From contig JBGATH010000023.1 in the NCBI GenBank assembly GCA_044229235.1, positions 8,268 to 72,267 of the forward strand: a stretch of 64,000 bases of DNA, written 5' to 3'. Positions within the stretch are counted from its first letter, which is position 1. Each line of letters begins with the position of its first letter. The position numbers and the translations under genes were made by a program. Shown in pieces: positions 35,903 to 43,190 of the stretch. The notes below the pieces were generated by a model. The model made no database searches. It was given only the letters and a program-made list of their open reading frames with translations, and had not been told where the DNA came from. This DNA is from UKL13-2 sp044229235 (lineage in GTDB: Bacteria; Pseudomonadota; Gammaproteobacteria; Burkholderiales; Usitatibacteraceae).

Positions 35903-37389
35903 ATGCTGACCGCCGGCGGCTGAGGATTGCGCTGTTGCTGTCGCTGCTGTTGCATGCGCCGCTGCTGAGCCTGACTTTCGGTGAAGACGGATTCGGCATT
36001 CCCGGTTTCGAGTTTCCGTGGCGAAAAAAGCGCGCCTCGGAGCCTGCATTGCGGGTAACGCTCGCGCCGGTGCAGGCCGCGGCTGCTGACGCCGCGGGTG
36101 CCCCAGAACTGGCGCCGCCGCCACCACCGATCGAGCGAGTCGTCGTGACCGGGCCGACCGCGGCACCGCCCGCATCTGTCGCGCCGATCCCGCAGCTGGC
36201 GGCAGAAGTGATCGCACTGCCGCCCGAGGCGACCATCAAGGCTGAAGCGAAGATCGACACCGCAATGCCGGCGCCGCCTACGCAAACCGCGGAGGTGGCC
36301 CCGGCCCCTGCGCCGGCGGCCGAACCGGTCGTCATGGCCGTACCGCGTGCCGCCTCGACCACATTTGCCGTGCCTCCCCCACCGCTGGCGGCGGTCGCGA
36401 CGGCCACGCCCGAGGCTGCGACCCCGGAAGTCGTGACGCCTGCGCCGCGCGAGGACGCAGAGGTGGCGAAGAAGCAAGCTGAACAGCAGGCGCGGGAGCG
36501 TGCCGTCGAAGCGGCCAGGGTTGAGGCGGCGCGGCTGGAGGCCGAGCGCCAGGAGGCCGCGCGGATCGCTGCGGCAAAGCTGGAGGCACACCGTCAGGAA
36601 ACGGCTCGACAGGACGCGCTGCGCGCTGAAGCGGCACGAATCGAAACGGCCCGACTGGAAACGCAGCGTCAAGAAGCCGCTCGCCAGGAAGCAGCACGGG
36701 TTGAGGCGGCACGACTGGAAGCGCAACGCCAGGAGTTCGCGCGTGTTGCGGCGGCGCAGGCCGAAGCGCAACGCCAGGAGGCGATTCGCCAGGAAGCCGC
36801 GCGGGTCGAAAGCGCCAGACTGGAAGCGGCGCGATTGGAGGCCGCACGCCAGGAAGCAGTGCGACAGGCTGCGGCACAGAAGGAAGCCGCGCGCGTGCTG
36901 GCGGAAAAGGAAGAGGACGAACGACGGCTGGCCCGGCGCCAGGCCATGGGCCGGATACTCAACGAAGAAGCCGCCAAGCGTGAAGCCGAAGCCAAATTTG
37001 CGCGCGCGCCCAATGTGCTGCCGCTCTCCCTGAGCACGGCGCGTCGCGCCCGGCTGCTGGGACGTGCCGACCCTAATGTGGAACTTGTGCAGCACGCCGA
37101 GGCGTGGGCGCGCAAGATCCAGTTCAATACACCGGTCGAAACCGTCCGCGACCTGGCGAAGCGGCCGCACACCAACCCCATGGTGACGGTGGCCATCCGC
37201 AGCGACGGCTCGGTCGAGTCGGTGACCTTCGTGCTTTCCAGTGGCGTGCCGGAAGTCGATGACGGGATACGTCGAATCGTGCAAAGCCAGGCGCCGTACC
37301 AGGCATTCTCACCGGCGTTGGCGCGCGAGTACGACGTGGTCGAGGTACGCAGGACGTGGAGTTTTGATTCGGCGGTGCGGTTGTATTGA
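35899..37389 (+). CDS. TonB/TolA-like protein with long Ala/Glu/Arg heptad region
   Basis: 496 residues. An N-terminal membrane anchor (IALLLSLLLHAPLLSL), a Pro/Ala-rich stretch (~50-180), a long charged coiled region (~185-340) made of repeats like QEAARVEAARLEAQR, then a TonB C-terminal-type domain (~395-496, MVTVAIRSDGSVESVTFVLSSG). This is the layout of energy-transducing TonB or TolA: anchored in the inner membrane and reaching the outer membrane. No exbB/exbD genes are adjacent. ATGA overlap couples it to the beta-lactamase-like gene, an unusual partner. Confidence 0.8.
   Translation: MNADRRRLRIALLLSLLLHAPLLSLTFGEDGFGIPGFEFPWRKKRASEPALRVTLAPVQAAAADAAGAPELAPPPPPIERVVVTGPTAAPPASVAPIPQLAAEVIALPPEATIKAEAKIDTAMPAPPTQTAEVAPAPAPAAEPVVMAVPRAASTTFAVPPPPLAAVATATPEAATPEVVTPAPREDAEVAKKQAEQQARERAVEAARVEAARLEAERQEAARIAAAKLEAHRQETARQDALRAEAARIETARLETQRQEAARQEAARVEAARLEAQRQEFARVAAAQAEAQRQEAIRQEAARVESARLEAARLEAARQEAVRQAAAQKEAARVLAEKEEDERRLARRQAMGRILNEEAAKREAEAKFARAPNVLPLSLSTARRARLLGRADPNVELVQHAEAWARKIQFNTPVETVRDLAKRPHTNPMVTVAIRSDGSVESVTFVLSSGVPEVDDGIRRIVQSQAPYQAFSPALAREYDVVEVRRTWSFDSAVRLY
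36470..36900 (+). repeat. Imperfect coding repeats (EAARxEAARLEAQRQ)
   Basis: Inside the TonB-like gene, units of roughly 21 or 33 bases repeat with variation and encode Ala/Glu/Arg/Gln heptads predicted to form a rod-like coiled helix. Such tracts are prone to length change. Confidence 0.75.
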
Positions 37390-37442
37390 GGGGCAGCGCC
37401 AGTCGATGGGCGATGCAGCAACGAATGGCGAACGGAAATGAG

Positions 37443-37614
37443 GTTTCTATTGGTCCGGCAACTAAACATGTTGAAAAGGACTCATGCAAGTTCCTTCCCC
37501 GGCGAAGGCCGGGGTCCAAGTTACACACTGTATAAAGGCGAAATTGGGCCCCGGCCTTCGCCGGGGAAGGGAATTTTTCGCAGCAACATAATTAATCGCC
37601 GGATCAATAGAAGT
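37443..37614 (+). repeat. MITE-like inverted-repeat element, copy B
   Basis: Termini TTCTATTGGTCCGGC and GCCGGATCAATAGAA are inverted with one mismatch. Inner arms TTCCCCGGCGAAGGCCGGGG and its mirror flank a ~35-base loop. It has no coding capacity. The flanking GGCGAACGGAAATG on the left is shared with copy C. Confidence 0.85.
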
Positions 37615-37630
37615 TCCCAATGGCCAAACT

Positions 37631-37697
37631 CAAGCACTAGCGCGCCTCCCAGGCCGAAAATGCGCCAGCAGGCGCGCCAGATGGCGATCTTCGCGGC
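37631..37697 (+). repeat. R-element copy g (asymmetric type)
   Basis: CAAGCACTAGCGCGCCT, centre AGGCCGAAAATGCGCCAG, right arm AGGCGCGCCAGATGGCGATC. It starts about 16 bp after MITE-like copy B. Confidence 0.85.
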
Positions 37698-37792
37698 GGG
37701 ATGCTCAAATTACCCAGCAACGCGATTGACTCTGCGCTTGCGCGCGAGGCGGGCAATTGGATTTGCCATGTGCCGCGCATGCGGCGTATGAC

Positions 37793-38314
37793 TCAGAAGC
37801 GCAATTCAATCCTTGCTGGATAGGCGCTGCCGGCGCCGGTCACGGTATCGGCAGTGGCCTGCTCGGCGGCGGCCATGCCACCGACCGTTGCGCCGCCAAC
37901 CGCCATGTAGACAATGGCGGCCGGCGTCACGGCAAATGCGCCGAGGAACGCGATGGTGCCGGCCACGCCGAGCAAGCTGAATTTTTTTGCCGATTGCACC
38001 GCGCGATCCTTGCGTGCGTCGGCGGCATCGATTTCGGTGTGCGGCATCGCCACGCCCTCGCCGGTGGTGCAGTCGATGCGCAGGGGCAGGTTGCTGCGCG
38101 CCACGTCGACCTTGCCGGGGACGTCGACTTGCCACTCACCCTTGTCATTTTGCAGCCGGCAGTGCAATCCGGTTCGCGGTGTGCCTGCCGTGTCGGTTGC
38201 CGTCACCTCGATGGTCTGGTTCGGGCTTTCTCCCCACGGCCGAAGCGACACGCTGCTGCACGCAGCAAGCGTGCCCAGTGCGAGCAACGAAAACACCAGC
38301 GCAGCCCGACGCAT
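37793..38314 (-). CDS. Hypothetical lipoprotein
   Basis: 173 residues. Signal with lipobox LAAC (Cys ~19), a beta-rich domain (IEVTATDTAGTPRTGLHCRL, WQVDVPGKVDVARS), then two hydrophobic Gly/Ala-rich segments near the C-terminus (AGTIAFLGAFAVTPAAIVYMAVGG). Both ends thus associate with membrane. Family not recognised. ATG at 38314 gives the shortest standard lipoprotein signal. Confidence 0.7.
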   Translation of the reverse strand: MRRAALVFSLLALGTLAACSSVSLRPWGESPNQTIEVTATDTAGTPRTGLHCRLQNDKGEWQVDVPGKVDVARSNLPLRIDCTTGEGVAMPHTEIDAADARKDRAVQSAKKFSLLGVAGTIAFLGAFAVTPAAIVYMAVGGATVGGMAAAEQATADTVTGAGSAYPARIELRF

Positions 38315-38590
38315 GTGCGCGGGCATGGGCCACCGGGAAATGACCAGCAACGCCGCCACGGCCGTATTCCTTTACTGGACGCAGATACCAACGGCGAAAC
38401 ACCTTCTGTCAGCGAACTTAACCCGGTTCAGGCCGGGCCGGATTGACGCATCACAACGGCGCAGCGGAATGGTGGCGCCAACGCGCTTCTTCCGCTGCAG
38501 GAGGCAGGCTCGACCGGATCCCGCAACCATCCAGGATCGGAGCGGCTGCCCGGAACTTGAGGCGCGAAGTTCGAGGCTATGGGCAGTTGC

Positions 38591-39229
38591 CTATGCCGCG
38601 GCCGCCTGCGCCATGATCGCCAGCGGCCGGCCTTCGTTGTCCTTGAAAAAATTCATCCATTCCTCGGTACCGTCGGCGTGACGGTGGATCATGTGCGGCG
38701 CATCGGTGAACTCGGCGCCACGCGCTTTCAGGGCCGCGTGGGCGGCGTGGATGTCCGGCACGCGGAAGTAGATGATGGAAGCACTTTCGCCACCATTGCC
38801 TCCATCGCCCTCGGAAAGAAACAGGCGCACGCCGCCGCAATCGAAAAACGCCAGGTTGCCGAAGGTAAACAGGTGCGGCAGGCCGAGCACATTCTTGTAC
38901 CAGGCTTCTGCCGCCTTGATGTCGGCAACGGTGCGCGCGATCTGGCCGATCGCGCCCAGATTCAGTTCGGCATTCATGTCGGGTTCCTTTCCATGGAGTG
39001 CACTTGCTTTTGAAATCGCGTCCCAGTGACGGATCGCGCGGCGGTCTTTGAGGCCGGTCTTTTGCAGGATGTTGGCGACGTGAAACTTCACCGCATCGGT
39101 GCTCACCCCCAGCTGCGCAGCAATGCGCGGATTGCTGAGCCCGTGGCGAACAAGCTGCACCACGCGCCATTCGGCGGGGGTGAGCTGGTCGTCGTGCGGC
39201 GGGCGGCCGCGTTTGCCTGGGGAATGCAT
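38591..39229 (-). CDS. LuxR-type HTH fused to VOC domain
   Basis: 212 residues. Residues ~15-75 are a LuxR/NarL-type helix-turn-helix (LTPAEWRVVQLVRHGLSNPRIAAQLGVSTD, VKFHVANILQKTGL). Residues ~88-210 are a VOC domain (QIARTVADIKAAEAWYKNVL and closing FFKDNEGRPLAIM). The order suggests a transcription factor whose VOC part senses a small molecule, or an enzyme tethered to DNA. No second receiver or PAS domain is present. ATG at 39229 precedes the HTH; an internal ATG (MNAEL, ~residue 85) could give the VOC domain alone. Confidence 0.8.
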   Translation of the reverse strand: MHSPGKRGRPPHDDQLTPAEWRVVQLVRHGLSNPRIAAQLGVSTDAVKFHVANILQKTGLKDRRAIRHWDAISKASALHGKEPDMNAELNLGAIGQIARTVADIKAAEAWYKNVLGLPHLFTFGNLAFFDCGGVRLFLSEGDGGNGGESASIIYFRVPDIHAAHAALKARGAEFTDAPHMIHRHADGTEEWMNFFKDNEGRPLAIMAQAAAA

Positions 39230-39415
39230 GGCGGGAAAGTTAGCACGCGAGGCGGCGAATTACCCTACCCGGTGCCGCGCGCAATGCGCAGAGGTGGAAG
39301 CGTTGGCGTGTCGATGCACGCGCCCTGGCTGCCTGCCAGTGAGACACAAGCCGGTTAGTCGTAGTGGATTTTCGCCAAACAACCGCCCCGCGCCCGAATC
39401 AATCCGGACGCATGG

Positions 39416-39448
39416 ATAAAAAAAGGGACGGTGTCGCCACCGTCCCTT
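39416..39448 (-). terminator. Terminator of the multiheme cytochrome gene
   Basis: On the minus strand AAGGGACGGTG, short loop, CACCGTCCCTT is followed by a run of T. It lies about 50 bp after the cytochrome stop. Confidence 0.85.
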
Positions 39449-39499
39449 GCTGCGATCCTGGCCAGTGACTACGAATTCTGGCCGGAAACAAATATGCTT

Positions 39500-41419
39500 C
39501 TACAGGTTCTTCGTGTCGTGGCAAGCCGCGCCACACTTGTTGGTGTACGGAATCGGCATGGCCGCACCGGGTGCGACACCCTTCACGCCCTTGTTGTCCT
39601 TGCGCGGCACATCGTAGACGTGTGAGCTGATGTCGTTCACCCAGTAATTCTTGCCGTCCTTGCCGTCCATGCCCTTGCCGAAGCCCGCGCCCGTCTGCGC
39701 AGTCTTGGTGTTGTGGCAATCGATGCAGGTGACCTTGCTCGCGTCCACGGTGCACTTTGCCTTGTCCGCCAGGTGCTTCTTCAGGTCGTTGCTGCCCTTG
39801 TGACACGAGGTGCAGACTTCGGGTGTCTTCGGGTCATGCTTCAACTGATGGAGTGACTTGCCGTTTCCATGCGCATCGTGGCAATCCGAGCACGCCACCA
39901 GCTGGTTGCCGTTGCGATATTTTTTCGCCTTGATCAGGTCCGAATAAGGCTGGTGGTGGCTTTTGGAATGCAGACCATCGGCCCAGAAATCGGTGTTGGC
40001 GCCGTCTGCCCGGGTGGTGTACTCCTTCAGGAACACATTGCGCGACGTACCCGGCAACATCATCTTGTTGTCCTTGTTGACCGGCTGGTCGTTCTTGAGG
40101 AAGCCCTGCGGCCGGCTGTGGCATTGGCCGCAAAGCACATCGGCACGTTCCGCGGACAGCTTGTTCGGGCTGACGATGGTGGAGGGCATGTCGATCTCTT
40201 TGGCCTTGTCATGCGCCGAGCCGGGACCATGACAGGTTTCGCACCCGAGGTTCAGCTCGTTGGGCTTGCCGTCGCCATCGATATCCATTTCACCATTGCG
40301 GTCATTGGCGGAGCCGGCGATGTAATCGCCATTCGCCTTCTTGGTCAGCGTATAGCCATTGTAGTGACAGGATGCGCACTCCTTGTCGAAGGACTTGGCC
40401 ACCGGTGGATCGACCAGCTTGCCAGTGGTTTCGTTGAAGAACCAGTCAGCGTGGTAATCGCGCCACGGCTTGCGGGTGCGGTCGGCAAAACTGTCGTCGC
40501 CGTTCTGGTTGAACTGCACAAAAGGAAACAGGTTGGCGCCGACCCGGACCAGGTAACGCTGCTTGTACAGGCCGCCGCCGTAGGTCATGTCGACGGCATA
40601 GATGCGGGCAGCATCCTTGGGGTCCTTTACGTTCTCGGCACGGAACCGCAGGTTGCCGGCGTTGTCCTTGTAGAAGGTCGCCGTGAAGCTGACGCTGGAG
40701 GCATCGGCGGGAGGTTTGGTGCTGATCTGGTACTTGTCGAAACCACGGGTCTTGTCGTAGCCGTAGAACCAGAACTTGGTTCCGGCCATGAGTTTGTAGA
40801 GACCTTTGTTGAACTCCGGAAAACTCGAAAAGTCCTGCAGCTTGCTGGGTTTGCCGATCACGGTCATGCCCAGCCGATGCAAGGTCCTGGTGAAGTGCTT
40901 TTGATTCTCGTGGCACTCGATGCAGGCCGAGCTGCCGATGTAGGTGGCATTCGGCGGAACGTTGCCGGAAATCTTGATTCGCATCGGTTCCGCGCCCAGC
41001 TCATCGGTGCCCAGCGCCTTGCGCGATTTGTCGCCGCCCGGCAGGTATTTACGCGTGGCCGGTTCAACGTAGACGAAGTACTTGCCGCCGGGCACGTTGG
41101 CAAAACTGAATTCGCCCTTGGCGTTGGTCTTTGCGTTCAGGTAGCGCGCGCGGTTGGCGGCGAGGTTGTCTTCCAGCGGCTCGTCGTTGGCCGCATCAGC
41201 CTTGACCTCGATCGGCGTCTTGCCCATCGCCGCCACATCCGCCGAGGGTATCAACCAGACAGTGGCATCGGCCACCCGGAGAAATGTCTCCTTGCTGCCG
41301 TCTTCAACCACGCCCTTGAAGGGAGTGTTCGGGTAAGTCTTTTCACCGGTCAATGTGCATCCATAAAGGATGACGCCCATTGCCGCTGCGAGCAATCCTG
41401 CAACATACGTTTTCTTCAT
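39500..41419 (-). CDS. Multiheme cytochrome c lipoprotein
   Basis: 639 residues. The signal peptide ends LYGC (Cys ~20), a lipobox-like site. Residues ~30-130 are a carboxypeptidase-regulatory/CnaB-like beta domain (ANVPGGKYFVYVEP). Seven canonical heme motifs follow: CIECH, CASCH, CETCH, CGQCH, CSDCH, CTSCH and CIDCH; an eighth, CGAACH near the C-terminus, has three residues between the cysteines. It should carry electrons in the periplasm or at the outer membrane during anaerobic or extracellular respiration. AGGAGG precedes ATG at 41419, and an FNR-like box lies ~75 bp upstream. Confidence 0.85.
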   Translation of the reverse strand: MKKTYVAGLLAAAMGVILYGCTLTGEKTYPNTPFKGVVEDGSKETFLRVADATVWLIPSADVAAMGKTPIEVKADAANDEPLEDNLAANRARYLNAKTNAKGEFSFANVPGGKYFVYVEPATRKYLPGGDKSRKALGTDELGAEPMRIKISGNVPPNATYIGSSACIECHENQKHFTRTLHRLGMTVIGKPSKLQDFSSFPEFNKGLYKLMAGTKFWFYGYDKTRGFDKYQISTKPPADASSVSFTATFYKDNAGNLRFRAENVKDPKDAARIYAVDMTYGGGLYKQRYLVRVGANLFPFVQFNQNGDDSFADRTRKPWRDYHADWFFNETTGKLVDPPVAKSFDKECASCHYNGYTLTKKANGDYIAGSANDRNGEMDIDGDGKPNELNLGCETCHGPGSAHDKAKEIDMPSTIVSPNKLSAERADVLCGQCHSRPQGFLKNDQPVNKDNKMMLPGTSRNVFLKEYTTRADGANTDFWADGLHSKSHHQPYSDLIKAKKYRNGNQLVACSDCHDAHGNGKSLHQLKHDPKTPEVCTSCHKGSNDLKKHLADKAKCTVDASKVTCIDCHNTKTAQTGAGFGKGMDGKDGKNYWVNDISSHVYDVPRKDNKGVKGVAPGAAMPIPYTNKCGAACHDTKNL

Positions 41420-41763
41420 GTTTTCCTCCTGAGGACATGACCGGCTGACCTGCACAAACTATCCCACTATTTCACGCTTTCAAGCAAACAGTTTGATTCA
41501 TGTCAAAGTGGCCGAAGGCGATCGACCCCAGCGTACGCACCAAGTGGGAATCCTCGCGACATCGCCGGGTCGCCGTTCCGTTGGCCGCTGATGCGCGTTG
41601 GGCACACGAAGAAATGTGCCGCCGCCGCGCTCGATCCCGCCATGAACCACAACGTGACCCGTATGTCGGCCGAGAAGCGCTTGTCGCATAATCAGCCTTC
41701 AAGGTGCGCCAGCCCCGGGAGGGGGCAGAACAATCGACCCAACGCATTAGTCCGAGGAGCCCC
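41420..41763. other. Intergenic between divergent cytochrome and DUF3617 genes
   Basis: 344 bp holding the FNR-like box at 41492. The rest shows no gene with a credible start and no repeat copy. Confidence 0.5.
41492..41507. promoter_or_regulatory. FNR/ANR-like binding site
   Basis: TTTGATTCATGTCAAA. Read on the minus strand it contains TTGAC-N4-ATCAA, one base from the FNR consensus TTGAT-N4-ATCAA. It sits 73 bp upstream of the multiheme cytochrome start, a plausible place for oxygen-responsive activation. Confidence 0.55.
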
Positions 41764-42270
41764 ATGAAAACCCACCATTCACTGGCCTGCAGCATCCTTT
41801 TCATTCCTGTCTTCGCGATGTCCGCCGAACCGCTGTCCATCAAGCCCGGCGCCTGGGAAATGAGTTACATCACGCAGATCAGTGGCGAGACCACGCCGCA
41901 GGCGTTGCTCGACAAGCTCACGCCCGAGCAACGGGCACGACACGACGAGCGCATGAAAAAGCGCGCGGAAGCAGGGCCGCGCAAACGCACCCAAACAACC
42001 TGTGTAAAAAAAGAGAACCTGGAACGCGATGCGTTTTCCAACGACGACCAGAAGGAGTGCCGTTACAAATTCACTTCGCAAACCCGCACGCTGTATGCCG
42101 CCACCTACGAATGTACCGGCCCATCCGCGCGCAAGGGTGAAATTCGCTACGAAGTGCTGGGCGGCGACAAGGTCAAGGGCCTGATGAAAATGAACACGGC
42201 GCGCGGCGCGATGGAAATGCAGCTTGAAGGTCGCTGGTTGGGCGCTACCTGTTCGAAGGAAGATGATTGA
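41764..42270 (+). CDS. Exported DUF3617 protein
   Basis: 168 residues. Signal peptide ending AMSA (~19). The DUF3617 pattern is visible: KPGAWEMSYITQI strand opening, QTTCVKKENLERDAF, CRYKFTSQTRTLYAATYEC and the closing GRWLGATC, with conserved cysteines likely forming disulfides. Function unknown; periplasmic. GAGGAG lies 5 bases before ATG at 41764. A terminator follows at 42337. Confidence 0.8.
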   Translation: MKTHHSLACSILFIPVFAMSAEPLSIKPGAWEMSYITQISGETTPQALLDKLTPEQRARHDERMKKRAEAGPRKRTQTTCVKKENLERDAFSNDDQKECRYKFTSQTRTLYAATYECTGPSARKGEIRYEVLGGDKVKGLMKMNTARGAMEMQLEGRWLGATCSKEDD

Positions 42271-42336
42271 ATTTGTTGGCGCATCGGAGTCGGCGGCGCC
42301 TGGCCGCGTTTTCCAGTTGAATCTGCCGCAAATGTA

Positions 42337-42359
42337 AAGGCCCGCGTTCGGCGGGCCTT
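42337..42359. terminator. Terminator hairpin between convergent genes
   Basis: AAGGCCCGC, loop GTTC, GGCGGGCCTT. It serves the DUF3617 gene and may also serve the convergent gene ending at 42403. Confidence 0.75.
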
Positions 42360-42402
42360 GAGTCGGGAAACGGCGGATGGAATTCGCCGCGTTGCAAACA
42401 GA

Positions 42403-42930
42403 CTAGGGCCGTATCGCCGCTTCGTCTCCCGGCCGCAGCTTGTCGCACGCGTCCGGTTCCACCGTCCACATCGCATTGGCGAGGCGCCAGGCGCCGTCGA
42501 CCTTCACGAAGTCGAACAAATCCACGCCGCAGTGCGAAGTCTTGCCATCGATCTTGAATTCGTAGGGAGCCCACACCATGGCAATCGGACCGCGCACCAG
42601 CACGGTCGGCTTCCAGTAGCGCTCTTGAAACACCTTGCCGCTGTCGCGCGCCGGGTCGGTCCAGTAGGTGCTGGGCCGGGGTGTGACCACCATCGCGCCG
42701 CCCGCGCCGGGCCGCGCGCTCCAGGTCATGGCGTTCGGCATATCGAGCGCCCGTTGTTCGGCGTAGTTCTTGGTCGAGATCGCGGTCATGTATCGATCCA
42801 TGGTCGCGAGCACAGCGTTCGCTTCGCTCGCGTTGTCGTCAGCGCCGGGCACAGCGACTGGCAACTGGGCGCAGGCGGCGAGCAATGCGACTGCGGACAG
42901 GACGGCGAGCCGGAGTGTGTATTTGCGCAT
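42403..42930 (-). CDS. NTF2/SnoaL-like lipoprotein
   Basis: 175 residues. Lipobox LAAC (Cys ~20). The mature domain fits the NTF2-like cone fold: AVLATMDRYMTAISTKNYAEQRAL helices, VRGPIAMVWAPYEFKIDGKTSHCGVDLF strands, and VDGAWRLANAMWTVEPDAC. Such exported proteins often have unknown ligands. ATG at 42930 begins a standard lipoprotein signal. Confidence 0.8.
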   Translation of the reverse strand: MRKYTLRLAVLSAVALLAACAQLPVAVPGADDNASEANAVLATMDRYMTAISTKNYAEQRALDMPNAMTWSARPGAGGAMVVTPRPSTYWTDPARDSGKVFQERYWKPTVLVRGPIAMVWAPYEFKIDGKTSHCGVDLFDFVKVDGAWRLANAMWTVEPDACDKLRPGDEAAIRP

Positions 42931-43190
42931 GGTGTGGTGACATTGGCAGTGAACTGGCTGGTTATCGTACGCGCATCTTTTATTGTTGTCCCGGCACGCC
43001 CTGCCTCCGTGTGCGCTCACGAGGGAAAGGGCTGCGATGGCAAGCATCATTCGCGGTATTGCTGCGCGAAGTGACCTTATTTCTCTTTGGTGAGATGAAG
43101 TTTGCAGGACTGGCCCTGCACCCGAGCCGTAAACGTACCGAAAAGCCCTGCTATCCTGCGCGACTGACCAGCCCAATCCACCACGACACC

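Larger units (their letters stand above)
37390..37792. other. Intergenic with MITE-like copy B and R-element
   Basis: 403 bp between convergent genes. Almost all of it is repeat DNA: MITE-like copy B then, 16 bp on, R-element copy g. Confidence 0.8.

Noticed and set aside
35812..37284. 490-codon minus-strand frame opposite the TonB-like gene
   Set aside because: Its Arg/Leu-rich repeats are the mirror of the Ala/Glu coiled repeats on the plus strand.
39869..41440. 523-codon plus-strand frame across the cytochrome gene
   Set aside because: The opposite strand has seven CXXCH heme motifs, a lipobox and a good RBS; this frame shows none of these.
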